Source: an uncultured Chloroflexota bacterium (lineage in GTDB: Bacteria; Chloroflexota; Chloroflexia; Thermomicrobiales; UBA6265). Taken from it: 64,000 nt of DNA. The stretch spans positions 132,416 through 196,415 of the forward strand of contig CALGSZ010000057.1 in assembly GCA_937901745.1 (NCBI GenBank), read 5' to 3'. Below are positions 49,706 to 58,764 of this stretch, piece after piece; the stretch's first letter is position 1, and each line of letters opens with the position of its first letter. The notes below the pieces were generated by a model. That model ran no database searches. It worked only from the letters and a program-made list of their open reading frames with translations, and was not told the DNA's origin. The translations under genes were made by a program, and so were the position numbers.

Positions 49706-51121
49706 TCAGGCGTGTTCGGTTTCCGGCGGCCGCGCGTGCGCCCACGGGGCAATGGCCTCGAAGGCGGCCGCGGCCGCCAGGACTGTCACGTCGTCGTGCC
49801 ACCGCCCGACGATCTGAAGGCCGATGGGCAAGCCCTCGCCGTCGAAGCCACAGGGCACCGTCGCGGCCGGTTGGCCGGTGAGGTTGAACGGGTAGGTGAA
49901 CGCGGTCCAGCCGAGATAGGTCATCGGCTTACCGGCGATCGTCCGCGGGTAGTCGTCCCCGGCAGGGAACGCGGTGCACGGGAGCGTCGGGGTCAACAGC
50001 AGGTCGTAGCGCTCCATGAAGCGGCGCATCCCGTTGACATAGACCTCACGGCGAATGCGGGCGCTGGCGAGATCGGCGGCACGCATCTGCATGCCGCGCT
50101 CGATGACCTGGAGCCGCCCCGGATCGAGCAAATCTCGCACCTGGTCGAGGTTGTCCCGATGCTGGCCCGCGAAGGCGCTGGCCCAAATCACGTCCACGTA
50201 CTCCCACGGGTCCGGCAGACCCGGATTCGCCTCCTCGACGACGCAGCCCAGCTCCTCGAATCGCCGCGCGGCGGCAGCGGCCGTGTCGCGCACATCCGGC
50301 TCGACGGCCGCGTAACCGAGGTCCGGGGACCAGGCGACGCGGAGACCGCGCAGATCGACTCCCTCGAGCGCCGTCAGATAGTCGATTCCGCTCGACCAGC
50401 TGAGCCGGTCGCGCGAATCGGCGCCGGCCGTGACATTCAGCAGGAGTGCCGCGTCGCGGACGGTTCGTGTCATTGGACCCATGTGTGACAGGTCGCCCAT
50501 CACGCTCGGCGGATACTGCGGCACCAGGCCGAAGGACGGCTTGAGGCCGAAGATTCCGCAGAAGCTGGAGGGGATGCGGATCGAGCCCGCGCCGTCGCTG
50601 CCCTGCGCCAGTGGACCGAGACCGGCAGCGACTGCCGCGCCGGCGCCGCCGCTCGAGCCGCCTGCAGTACGCCCGTGCTTCCAAGGGTTGTGCGTCGGAC
50701 CGACGAGCCGATTCCCGGAGTCGCCCTTCCAGCCGTACTCTGGGGTGTTCGTCTTGCCGAGCATCACCGCGCCGGCGGAGCGGACGCGCTCGACGAAGGG
50801 CGCATCCTCTGTCGGGATCCAATCGCAGTCGAGGAGCGAGCCGCGGGTGGTCCGAATTCCCTGAGTCGGCGTGAGGTCTTTGATCGAGATCGGGATTCCG
50901 GCAAGCGGTCCCGCCTCGCCGTTCGCGTAAGCCCGCTCTGCCACCCGCGCTTGTGTGAGCGCCACCTCTGGCGTGACTGTGATGAACGCCGTCAGCCGGG
51001 GATTGAGGCGATCGATGCGTCGCAGCACTGCCTCGGTCACTTCCACGGGCGACAGGTCGCGGCGCTGGTATCGCTCCCGTAGCTCCAGCGCCGAGAGAAA
51101 ACAGAGCTCGCTTTCGGTCAC
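49706..51121 (-). CDS. Amidase (amidase signature family)
   Basis: Hydrolyses an amide to acid and ammonia. At 471 residues it has the full Ser-cisSer-Lys triad: Lys81 in SIKDL, Ser156 in GGSSGG and Ser180 in GSDGAGSIRIP. GatA-like but lacking any GatB/C partner nearby, so a free-standing amidase is more likely than the tRNA amidotransferase subunit. Convergent with the oxidase gene, 10 bases apart, and so part of the same functional neighbourhood only by position. Confidence 0.92.
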   Translation of the reverse strand: MTESELCFLSALELRERYQRRDLSPVEVTEAVLRRIDRLNPRLTAFITVTPEVALTQARVAERAYANGEAGPLAGIPISIKDLTPTQGIRTTRGSLLDCDWIPTEDAPFVERVRSAGAVMLGKTNTPEYGWKGDSGNRLVGPTHNPWKHGRTAGGSSGGAGAAVAAGLGPLAQGSDGAGSIRIPSSFCGIFGLKPSFGLVPQYPPSVMGDLSHMGPMTRTVRDAALLLNVTAGADSRDRLSWSSGIDYLTALEGVDLRGLRVAWSPDLGYAAVEPDVRDTAAAAARRFEELGCVVEEANPGLPDPWEYVDVIWASAFAGQHRDNLDQVRDLLDPGRLQVIERGMQMRAADLASARIRREVYVNGMRRFMERYDLLLTPTLPCTAFPAGDDYPRTIAGKPMTYLGWTAFTYPFNLTGQPAATVPCGFDGEGLPIGLQIVGRWHDDVTVLAAAAAFEAIAPWAHARPPETEHA

Positions 51122-51299
51122 TACTTGTCCTCCCAGGTCAGCAATCGCGTGGGTGATCCGCTCATGCAGCAGTCCAGATGCGCGGCATTCTAGCGGAGGC
51201 GGGCGCTGCTCCGTGTCTGGGCGCGCGGTGCGTCGCCAGCACCACCGCCCGCGCCGTACACTCAGTGAAACAGCGCCCGGCAGAGAGGAGCGATCCCCG

Positions 51300-51983
51300 A
51301 TGCACCAAGACTACATCCTGCGGATGATCCAGCAACTGAGCGGATTCCTGATCCGTGTCCTACGACTGCGAGAGGAAGGGGAGCTCGAGGCGGCTCTCAC
51401 CGAGGTCAGCGATGCCTATGGTCGCATCGCCGGGCTGCCGGCGTCCCTGGTCCACGCGCTCTCCGAAGAGGATCTCGTGGCGATGCTGCGCAGCCAGGGT
51501 CGGCTCGATCCCGAGCGGTGCTTCGCGCTCGCGGAGCTGCTGCGGGAAGAAGCGCATCTCTACGAGGACCTCGACTCGGAAGAAGAAAGCGCGCCACGTT
51601 TCCGCAAGGCCCTCCGCCTCTACCTGGAGGTATTCGAGGATCCGGAGGACTTGCCGTTTCGCCTCGATGTCACCGGGCTGGAAGAGCTGATCGACCGAAT
51701 GAGCGACGAGCCGCTGCCCGCGCCGACGCGCCGCCGTCTCGTCGCCTATCTCGTCACGACCGGCCGCTTTGACCGCGCCGAAAACGTCGTCCTCTGGAGT
51801 CTGGAACAACCCGATCCCGCCGGGGAGATGCGCCAGGAGGCGATTGACTTTTACGAGATGCTGCTGCGGAAACCCGATCATGAGCTGCTCGAAGGTGGGT
51901 TACCACGCGATGAGGTCGAGGCGGGATTAGCCAGGCTGCGGGAGCCGCTGCCTTTGCCGGGCGAGCGTCAGGAGATGAGCTAG
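51300..51983 (+). CDS. DUF6483-like protein
   Basis: The 227-residue helical, acidic protein starts MHQDYILRMIQQLSGFLIRVLRLREEGELEAAL, the pattern of DUF6483 proteins, which look like TPR-type helical repeats. ATG 51300 follows GAGAGGAG; the long frame upstream is antisense to the amidase. Function unknown. Its stop shares the CTAG at 51980-51983 with the convergent acoX gene. Confidence 0.78.
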   Translation: MHQDYILRMIQQLSGFLIRVLRLREEGELEAALTEVSDAYGRIAGLPASLVHALSEEDLVAMLRSQGRLDPERCFALAELLREEAHLYEDLDSEEESAPRFRKALRLYLEVFEDPEDLPFRLDVTGLEELIDRMSDEPLPAPTRRRLVAYLVTTGRFDRAENVVLWSLEQPDPAGEMRQEAIDFYEMLLRKPDHELLEGGLPRDEVEAGLARLREPLPLPGERQEMS

Positions 51984-52993
51984 GCGCCGGTCGGGATCGC
52001 GCCGAGGCGCGCGAATGCCCCGGCGGCGGCGCCGAACCGAATCGTGGCCTCCACGTCGACGACGCGCGGGCCGCTTGCCGAGAGCGTGACCGCGATTTCC
52101 CCGCCCGGCGGCAGGACCTCGAGCTCCCGCTCTCCGTCGAGCGCGACGGTGCCGATTGTCTCTCCGATTGTCACCGTTTCTCCCAGCGGTAACAGGCGCG
52201 CGGACGCGACGGGAATGGGCTTGATCAAACCCGGCGCGACGGGGGCGAGGACAGTCCTGGTTGACTCCCCAACGACGATGTGGACGCCCTGCGCGGACCC
52301 GGTGGCCTCAGGGAAGAGGATGCCGCCGAGCCCGCACATCCCAATCTCCGCTGGGGCGACGCGAGAGAGGACGATCTCGCGGATGTGAGACGGGTCCCAG
52401 AGCGCCCGCGCTCCGATCCACGCGTGGCGGCTGGTCACGACATCGATCAGGGCGATGTCGCGGTGAACGCCATCGAGCGCGACGTCCAGCCGAGGCAACC
52501 GCCGGATGACCTGCTCGCCGTCCACTTGGCCAGTGGCGACGAGCCCGGCGGCGAGGCCGGCGATGGTCCCCTCAATCATGCGAGGGAACACATTGTTCGT
52601 GCCGGTCGAGATCGGCACGAGCGGGACATCGCCGCAGCCGCGGGCGACGGCGCGGTTGGTGCCGTCGCCGCCGAGCGTGACGATGCAGGCCGCCCCGAGG
52701 TCGGCGAGGCGGCGTGCGGCCTCAATCGAATCGCCAGCATCGTTGAGCACCGGCATCGGGAGCGGACGGACGTTGCATTGCGGCGTGGCTTGCGCCACCG
52801 CTCTGCTGACGATCCCGTACACGTCCGGCATGTACCAGACGGTCTCGACGCCCGTCGCCGCCAACCCGAGCAGGACCCGGCGGACGATGTTGATCTTCTC
52901 GTTGTTATCGAAGACCGAGCCGTGCGCGACGAGCCGGCGAATGTCCTTCCCCGAAGCCGGATTGGCGATGATGCCGACGCTTCCGATCGTCAT
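51980..52993 (-). CDS. acoX: AcoX, NAD-kinase-like acetoin catabolism protein
   Basis: A 337-residue ATP-NAD-kinase-fold protein: IGIIANPASGK-type N terminus (SVGIIANPASGKD), VTLGGDGTNRAVARG and PISTGTNNVFP. AcoX proteins are encoded in acetoin dehydrogenase operons; their role is not established, with a kinase or regulatory function proposed. It is the last gene of the acoABCX set, 27 bases after acoC. The family fold alone could also suit a general NAD/diacylglycerol kinase, but context favours AcoX. Confidence 0.88.
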   Translation of the reverse strand: MTIGSVGIIANPASGKDIRRLVAHGSVFDNNEKINIVRRVLLGLAATGVETVWYMPDVYGIVSRAVAQATPQCNVRPLPMPVLNDAGDSIEAARRLADLGAACIVTLGGDGTNRAVARGCGDVPLVPISTGTNNVFPRMIEGTIAGLAAGLVATGQVDGEQVIRRLPRLDVALDGVHRDIALIDVVTSRHAWIGARALWDPSHIREIVLSRVAPAEIGMCGLGGILFPEATGSAQGVHIVVGESTRTVLAPVAPGLIKPIPVASARLLPLGETVTIGETIGTVALDGERELEVLPPGGEIAVTLSASGPRVVDVEATIRFGAAAGAFARLGAIPTGA

Positions 52994-53020
52994 GTCGTCC
53001 CCCGCGCGGGCCGCGTGGCG

Positions 53021-54355
53021 TCACCCGAGCCCGCGCGCGAAGCGATCGATCTCCGTCGCCAGAGCGCTCGCCGCCTCGACCTGCGGCACGTGCCCGATCG
53101 TCGGCAAGATCCTGAGCGTCGCATCGGGAAGCGTCTGGGCGGCTGAGATGGCGTGCGCGAGCGGGATCACGCGGTCTTGCGCGCCCCAGACGATCCGCAC
53201 CGGCACGCTCACCTCGGCCAGGCGCTGGAGCACGTCGAGCGACTGTCGACCATCGGCGAATGCGGCGCTCGCGACCGCGCGCTGCGCCTCCCACGCGCCT
53301 TCCGCCAGCTGGTTCTGCGCCATCTCCTCGATTCCGCGATCGACGACGAGTCGCTGATCAGCGAAGAAGAGCTCCAGGAGCTTGCGCGCCGTGTCCCGTC
53401 CTGGCTCGCCTGACATCAACGCCAGCAGCTCGGCGGCGATCTCCTCACCAAGGCCGGCGCTGTTGACGAGCACGAGCCCGCGGACGAGGTCCGGCTGGCT
53501 GAGCGCGAGCTGCAAGGCCACCGCGCCGCCGAGCGAGTGTCCGATGACAATCGCCTGCTTGTGGCCGAGGCTGGCGATCGCTTCGCCAATGGCTGCCGCG
53601 AGTCCTGGCACCGAGTAATCCGTGTCCGCCGGCGGGCGTTTGTCGCTCTGGCCGTGGCCGGGGAGATCGAAGGCGGCGAGCCGGTACTGCGCCGCGAGCT
53701 CCCCAAGGACCATTTGCCAGGTGCTGATCGAGCCACCGAGCCCATGCAGGAACACCAGCTTGGGCGCGTTCCCCGGCCCGGCGCGAAGGGCGAAAATCTC
53801 CCGTCCATCCGCGAGGGCGACACGCTCTTCGCGCGGCGAGGGATCGGCGTCTCGTTCCGCGGCGGCTCGCTCCACGTCGTCGCTCGTGATCCGACCTCCC
53901 GGCCCGGTCGCTTCGACGGTCGCCAGGTCGATGCCGAGCTCCTGCGCCCGCTTGCGCGCCGCCGGCGAGGCGTTGATCCGGCCTGAGGCGTCGCGAGCGG
54001 GCTTTCGGGCCTCGCGCGGCGCCGTTCGGGTCGCGCCGTCCGTACCCGCCTGGCTCGTAGCCTGCGGCGCCGCGCTGGCGACGAGCTTCGCCAAGTCGTC
54101 CTCGGAAATCGACTCACCCGGCGCCGCGATGACCGCCACCGGCGCGCTAACCGGAACTTCCTCGCCGGTCTGCGCGATGATCTTGACGAGAACGCCATCC
54201 GCCGGCGCCTCGACGTCGTTGACCGCCTTCTCCGTCTCTACGGTCAGGAGGGGATCTCCGGCCGAGACTTCCTCCCCCTCCTCGCGGAGCCAGCCGGTGA
54301 CCGTCCCAACGGTCATCGTCAGGCCCCATTTCGGCATCTTCACGATCGTCGGCAT
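53021..54355 (-). CDS. acoC: Acetoin dehydrogenase E2-like subunit (lipoyl domain plus alpha/beta hydrolase)
   Basis: The 444-residue protein has a lipoyl domain with lipoylated Lys43 in VETEKAVNDVE. A linker follows, then a peripheral-subunit-binding domain (about 127-163, NASPAARKRAQELGIDL). Instead of an acyltransferase it ends with an alpha/beta hydrolase, with Ser274 in GHSLGGA, Asp394 in GAQDRVIP and His422 in GHVPQ. This is the AcoC design, which releases acetyl groups from acetoin cleavage onto CoA. It lies between acoB and acoX. Confidence 0.9.
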   Translation of the reverse strand: MPTIVKMPKWGLTMTVGTVTGWLREEGEEVSAGDPLLTVETEKAVNDVEAPADGVLVKIIAQTGEEVPVSAPVAVIAAPGESISEDDLAKLVASAAPQATSQAGTDGATRTAPREARKPARDASGRINASPAARKRAQELGIDLATVEATGPGGRITSDDVERAAAERDADPSPREERVALADGREIFALRAGPGNAPKLVFLHGLGGSISTWQMVLGELAAQYRLAAFDLPGHGQSDKRPPADTDYSVPGLAAAIGEAIASLGHKQAIVIGHSLGGAVALQLALSQPDLVRGLVLVNSAGLGEEIAAELLALMSGEPGRDTARKLLELFFADQRLVVDRGIEEMAQNQLAEGAWEAQRAVASAAFADGRQSLDVLQRLAEVSVPVRIVWGAQDRVIPLAHAISAAQTLPDATLRILPTIGHVPQVEAASALATEIDRFARGLG

Positions 54356-54403
54356 CTCTTCCCCTTGCCTCTTCCCGTTCCCTGACGGCGACCGTTCGTT
54401 CTC

Positions 54404-55432
54404 CTAGAGAATCGATCGCACCGCCTCGGCGATTCGCTCCGGGCTGGGGACGTAGGCCTGCTCCAGCGGCGGGCTGAAGGGGACGGGCGTGTGTGGCGCG
54501 GTCACCATCTTGATCGGCGCGTCGAGCAAATCGAAGCCCTTGTCGGCGACCATCGCCGCGATGTCCGTCGCGCAGGAGCAGCGTGGGTTGTCCTCGTCAA
54601 CGATGACGAGATGGTGAGTTTTGGCGACCGACGACAGGATCGCGTCCTCATCGAGCGGCGAGAGGGTGCGTGGATCGATCACCTCGACGTCAATGCCGTC
54701 CGCCTCGAGCATGCGGGCTGCCGCAAGCGACTGGTGGACCATCCTGGAGATCGCCACGATCGTGACGTCGCTTCCTTCGCGCTTGATGTCCGCCTTGCCG
54801 AGCGGGATGCCCTCATCGCCTTCCGGCACCTCGCCTTTCATGGCGTAGAGCACCTTGTTCTCGAAGAACATCACAAGGTCGTCGTCACGAATGGCGGAAA
54901 GAAGCAGGCCCTTGGCGTCCGCCGGCGTGGAGGGAACGACGGTTTTGATGCCGGGCATGTGGGTGAAGACAGAGTAGTGACAGCCGGAATGCTGGCCGGC
55001 GGCGTTGACGCCCGCGCCGATCATCGTCCGGATGACGACCGGGCACTTCGCCTTGCCGCCGAACATATAGCGGAGCTTGGCGCCCTGGTCGAAGATCTGG
55101 TCCATGCAACAGCCGAAGAAGTCGACGAACATCAGCTCGGCGATCGGCCGCAGACCCGTCGCGGCGGCGCCGACGGCCGCGCCGATGAATCCCGCTTCCG
55201 TGATCGGCGTGTCGAGGATGCGGTTGCGGCCGAACTCTTGGACCAAGCCCTTGGTGACGCCCATCGGGCCGCCCCAGGCGTCCTCATTCCCGAGGTGGTC
55301 CACCATCGCGCCGCCGGCGACGTCTTCTCCCATCAGGACGACCGTCGGGTCCTGGCGCATCGCGATGCGCATCGCTTCGTTGATCGCTTCGGCATAGGTC
55401 ATCTGCCGCGTCGCCGTTGCCGTGGCAACCAT
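54404..55432 (-). CDS. acoB: Acetoin dehydrogenase E1 beta subunit
   Basis: A 342-residue transketolase-pyrimidine-domain subunit. It has MTYAEAINEAMRIAMRQDPTVVLMGEDVAG, DTPITEAGFIGAAVGAAATGLRPIAELMFVDFFG and RTMIGAGVNAAGQHSGCHYSVFTHMPG, a pattern shared by E1-beta of acetoin, pyruvate and branched-chain complexes. Neighbouring acoC (hydrolase type) and acoX make acetoin the best substrate. Thiamine diphosphate binds at the interface with AcoA. Confidence 0.9.
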   Translation of the reverse strand: MVATATATRQMTYAEAINEAMRIAMRQDPTVVLMGEDVAGGAMVDHLGNEDAWGGPMGVTKGLVQEFGRNRILDTPITEAGFIGAAVGAAATGLRPIAELMFVDFFGCCMDQIFDQGAKLRYMFGGKAKCPVVIRTMIGAGVNAAGQHSGCHYSVFTHMPGIKTVVPSTPADAKGLLLSAIRDDDLVMFFENKVLYAMKGEVPEGDEGIPLGKADIKREGSDVTIVAISRMVHQSLAAARMLEADGIDVEVIDPRTLSPLDEDAILSSVAKTHHLVIVDEDNPRCSCATDIAAMVADKGFDLLDAPIKMVTAPHTPVPFSPPLEQAYVPSPERIAEAVRSIL

Positions 55433-55462
55433 GCGTCCCTCCCTTCGTCCACCCTGGTCGGC

Positions 55463-56455
55463 TTAGTACGACACGTACACGTCCTCGAGCACGTCTTCCG
55501 GATCGGGCCAAGGAGCGGCCTTCGCGGCCTCCCAGGCGGCATCGACCTGCTCCTTGACGCGAGCATCGATCGCATCGAGCTCTTCCGCGGTCGCCAGGCC
55601 GTGCTCTAGCGCGTACTTCCGGACGCGCTGGATCGCGTCGCGCTGGCGGTACTGATTCAGCTCTTCCTCGGTCCGGTACGTGACCGTGTCGCCCTGGAAG
55701 TGGCCGTAGTAGCGATACGTCTTGGCCTCGATCAGCGTCGGACCTTCGCCGCGCCGGGCGCGGGCGATCGCCTCACCGGCCGCCTCGTAGACGGCGAAGA
55801 GATCCAATCCGTCAACGACGACGCCCGGAATCTCGTACGCCGCCGCGCGGTTCGCGATATCAGTCGCCGAGCAGTGGTAGTGGACGGGAGTGGACTCCGC
55901 GTAGCCGTTGTTCTCGCAGACGAAAACGACGGGGAGCTTCCAAATCGCCGCGAGATTGAGCGCTTCGTGGAAGGTGCCCTGGTTCGACGCGCCGTCTCCG
56001 AAGAAGCTGACGGCAACGCCGCCGGTACCGAGTGTCTTGGCGGTCAGGGCCGCGCCGCAGGCAAGGGGCAGGCCTCCACCGACGATGCCGTTCGCGCCGA
56101 GCATCCCCTTCTCGACGTCAGCGATGTGCATCGAGCCGCCTTTGCCCTTGCAGACGCCGGTCGCCTTGCCCATGAGCTCAGCAACCATGCCGGGGATGTC
56201 AACGCCTTTGGCGATGCAGTGGCCATGGCCACGGTGCGTGCTGGTGATGTAGTCCCGGTCGGTCAGATGCGAGCAGACGCCGACGGCGACCGCTTCCTCC
56301 CCGGCGTAGAGGTGGACGAACCCCGGAACGAGGCCGTCAGCGAAGTGCTTGCCGGCAGCGTCTTCGAACGTGCGGATTTGGACCATCCGCTCATACATTT
56401 CGAGCAGTTTCGACTTATCGATTCCGGCGACGGCCGGCGATTCGGTAACCGACAT
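55463..56455 (-). CDS. acoA: Acetoin dehydrogenase E1 alpha subunit
   Basis: ATG 56455 has GGAGGGG 5 bases upstream and gives 330 residues. It has the thiamine-diphosphate motif GDGASNQGTFHEALNLAAIWKLPVVFVCENN, plus HLYAGEEAVAVGVCSHL and THRGHGHCIAKGVD. It is the first gene of the acoA-B-C-X operon. The pyruvate dehydrogenase alpha subunit has the same fold, so the assignment rests on acoC and acoX. A hairpin upstream at 56481-56499 could be an operator. Confidence 0.9.
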   Translation of the reverse strand: MSVTESPAVAGIDKSKLLEMYERMVQIRTFEDAAGKHFADGLVPGFVHLYAGEEAVAVGVCSHLTDRDYITSTHRGHGHCIAKGVDIPGMVAELMGKATGVCKGKGGSMHIADVEKGMLGANGIVGGGLPLACGAALTAKTLGTGGVAVSFFGDGASNQGTFHEALNLAAIWKLPVVFVCENNGYAESTPVHYHCSATDIANRAAAYEIPGVVVDGLDLFAVYEAAGEAIARARRGEGPTLIEAKTYRYYGHFQGDTVTYRTEEELNQYRQRDAIQRVRKYALEHGLATAEELDAIDARVKEQVDAAWEAAKAAPWPDPEDVLEDVYVSY

Positions 56456-56827
56456 GACACCCCTCCGTAGAGCGAGCGGCGAATGCCATTGTGGCATTCC
56501 TTCGTCCCACCGCCGATTCCAGCCTGTACCGCACGTTGTTGGCGTTCTTATACGCAACGGTGTTGACGCTCGCAAGGCAGGTTGCACGAGATTGGGTGTC
56601 CGTCTTGTTGCATCGTGGCGCGGGAGATGGCGTTGCGAACATCTGCGCGGGCAGCGAGAGGCGTTGGTATCGGCCGATTGTCACAAAATCGGGACTAATG
56701 TCCCACGGAGAGAGGGACCCGAATGTCTCCCCTATGCGAATTTGCTCTAGTACCATCGGGCTAGGCTCGGCGGACGGTGTGAGTGATCCACACGCGAGCC
56801 GGGTAAGGGAGAGGTGGCAGCGCGGAG
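56456..56827. other. 372-base divergent gap between acoA and the DUF4388 gene
   Basis: Holds the inverted repeat at 56481-56499 and the promoters of both genes. I checked for a c-di-GMP riboswitch because of the DUF4388 and diguanylate cyclase neighbours, but saw no GEMM core. No tRNA or small gene is apparent. Confidence 0.4.
56481..56499. repeat. Inverted repeat upstream of acoA
   Basis: GAATGCCA-TTG-TGGCATTC is a perfect 8-bp inverted repeat 25 bases before the acoA start. Its place near the RBS suggests a repressor site or an RNA stem in the leader. Confidence 0.5.
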
Positions 56828-57559
56828 ATGCCCGGCGACGGATCGCTCGGCTGGTTCGATGTACTCGAAATGTTCGAGGTGCTGGGGTTCCGGCGCCGGA
56901 CCGGGAAATTTCATGTCCTGGCGGGCGACGACAGCTACGGCGTGTACGTCGACCGAGGCCGGGTAATCTTGGCGACATCCTCGAACCGCGCGCTGCGCCT
57001 GGGTGTCGTCCTGCTGCGCCGGGGGGCTGTCGAGCCCTCTCGGCTCCAAGCGGCGCTCCAGCCGCATCGTCTGTCCGTTGAAAGCGTGGAGCCGATCGCG
57101 ATCGGTGGGCGCCTGATGCGAGTCGGCGCGGTGACGCGAGATGATCTCGCGGAGGGCGTTCAGGAGCAGGCGATCGAGGTGCTCTCGCGCGTCCTCGAAT
57201 GCGGCTCGGCGACCGTCGTCTTCGCGCACGACGAGCCGCTCCCGCACGGTGTGGAGATCATTCCCCTCGACACCGACTGGCTCATTGCCGAGGCAAGCCG
57301 GCGCTGCGAAGAACGAATTGGCCTGCGAGCGATGGAGCGATTGCTCCCGCCGCGTAACGCAAGGCTGAGATTGACGGTTCAGCTCGCGCTCGTCTCCTTC
57401 TACATGACGGACGCGGAGTTGCTCGTCGCGCTCGCGGTCGACCGCGGGAACGCGACGCTCGATGGCTTGGCGTCGGTTCTCCCCCTCGATCGGCAGACGC
57501 TGCGACAGACCGTGATCGGTCTGCTGGAGCGCGGGTACCTCGAGGTGGCTTCGCGGTAG
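56828..57559 (+). CDS. DUF4388-domain protein
   Basis: The 243-residue protein opens with a DUF4388-type module (GSLGWFDVLEMFEVLGFRRRTGKFHVLAGDDSYGVYVDRGRVI). The middle has AVTRDDLAEGVQEQAIEVLSRVLECGSATVVF, and the C-terminal 100 residues look like a winged-helix domain (ARLRLTVQLALVSF, TLDGLASVLPLDRQTLRQTVIGLLERGYLEVASR). DUF4388 is found in PatA-like signalling proteins of Deinococcus, Chloroflexi and related phyla. A regulatory role is probable; it may act with the neighbouring GGDEF protein. ATG 56828 is the preferred start. Confidence 0.8.
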   Translation: MPGDGSLGWFDVLEMFEVLGFRRRTGKFHVLAGDDSYGVYVDRGRVILATSSNRALRLGVVLLRRGAVEPSRLQAALQPHRLSVESVEPIAIGGRLMRVGAVTRDDLAEGVQEQAIEVLSRVLECGSATVVFAHDEPLPHGVEIIPLDTDWLIAEASRRCEERIGLRAMERLLPPRNARLRLTVQLALVSFYMTDAELLVALAVDRGNATLDGLASVLPLDRQTLRQTVIGLLERGYLEVASR

Positions 57560-57876
57560 CGCCCGCCGAACGAAACTGGCTGTCTCCGCGGCATCCCCCA
57601 ACATTCCTATTACGAACTAGGGACTAGTGGGGTAGGAGGATCTCTTTCGCCTTCGCAGGGCGAGACATACGGTATTGGTGGTTCCCATCCTCACTATTCT
57701 CGGCCCGAGTGGCCGACGGCCCTCTTCCTGATCCCCGGCGGGATTCCTCATCAAACCTCTGGCGGGCGGCGCGGGGAACGCCCGCCAAACCTTTTCACGG
57801 CTCCCTACTGCCGATGCCGATTATTAGCGTAGATGAAAAAATTGCAGAACACGTGGAAATCGCTGAGGACGAAAGG
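57560..57876. other. 317-base gap between convergent DUF4388 and diguanylate cyclase genes
   Basis: Contains the terminator-like hairpin at 57760-57787 and a few less GC-rich stretches. No gene or RNA seen. Confidence 0.5.
57760..57787 (+). terminator. Terminator of the DUF4388 gene
   Basis: TGGCGGGCG pairs perfectly with CGCCCGCCA over a 10-base loop, followed by AACCTTTTC, which contains a T run. It lies about 200 bases after the DUF4388 stop; it could also act for the minus-strand cyclase gene. Confidence 0.6.
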
Positions 57877-58764
57877 TTAGGCGGCGACGGGGGAGAAGAC
57901 CTCGTAGCCAGCCTTGCCGGCTGCCTTCACATGCTCGAGCGCGGCGTCGGCGTGGCGGAGGACCGTGTCTTTCAGATCCGGAGTCGGAGATTCGCATAGC
58001 GCGACGCCGATGCTGGCCGTGATGCTGACGGTCTCACCGTTGATGGCGATTGGCTCTTGCACGGTCGCTACGATGCGCTCGACGATGTGCGGCACCGAGG
58101 CCGGCTCGGCCGAGAGGAGAATCATGAACTCATCGCCACCGACGCGAGCGACGACATCAGTGTCCCGTACGGTCGCGCGCAGACGCTTCGCCGTTGTGGC
58201 AAGTACTTGGTCGCCGGCGGCGTCGCCGAAGCGGTCGTTGATCGAGCGCAGGCCATCGAGGTCGAGGGAAAGAACGACGATGGCGTCGCCGTTGTCTCTC
58301 GCCGCTGGAATTGCGTGGTCGAGCGCCCGGACGAGCCGATCGCGGCCGGGCAGGCCTGTTAGGGAGTCGCGGCCGGCCACTTGCGTGAGACGGGCAGCCA
58401 TGCGGGCGCGTTGGCGCGCGAGGAGAAAGACCAAGAGCAACATGACCAGCAACATCGGCAGTTGGACGAGTTCGCGTTGCGTGACGGTTCCCGAAGCCGC
58501 CCCGTTGACCATCGCGATCGTGACGAGAAATGTCCAGAGCAGTGTCCGCCCGGCGAAGGCGGGAAGTCGCCAGTACATGGCGCCCGTCATCAAGCAGAGG
58601 AAAACCGCGTGCAAGACCGACGCTGGCGCGTCGGAGACGAACATCAGCGTCGTGAGTGTTGCGATGAAGGCGTCGAGAACGCCGAAGGTTTGGTCGACGC
58701 GAAGGAACGCGCCGAGACCGGGAAAAGGAGGCGTAGGCTCAGATAACGACGCGGATTCGCTCAT
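57877..58764 (-). CDS. Membrane diguanylate cyclase
   Basis: Makes cyclic di-GMP from two GTP. The 295-residue protein (ATG 58764; longer starts at 58821 or 58917 are possible) has four hydrophobic segments from about 20 to 125, then a GGDEF domain. The active-site GGDEF is intact at 209-213, and an inhibitory-site RxxD (RDTD at 200-203) lies five residues before it, so product inhibition is likely. No EAL or sensory domain is attached. Convergent with the DUF4388 gene. Confidence 0.88.
   Translation of the reverse strand: MSESASLSEPTPPFPGLGAFLRVDQTFGVLDAFIATLTTLMFVSDAPASVLHAVFLCLMTGAMYWRLPAFAGRTLLWTFLVTIAMVNGAASGTVTQRELVQLPMLLVMLLLVFLLARQRARMAARLTQVAGRDSLTGLPGRDRLVRALDHAIPAARDNGDAIVVLSLDLDGLRSINDRFGDAAGDQVLATTAKRLRATVRDTDVVARVGGDEFMILLSAEPASVPHIVERIVATVQEPIAINGETVSITASIGVALCESPTPDLKDTVLRHADAALEHVKAAGKAGYEVFSPVAA

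Noticed and set aside
49706..51121. GatA of the tRNA amidotransferase
   Set aside because: No gatB or gatC nearby, and the neighbourhood is catabolic.
56456..56827. c-di-GMP riboswitch upstream of the DUF4388 gene
   Set aside because: No GEMM-type core or tetraloop-receptor pairing could be found by eye.
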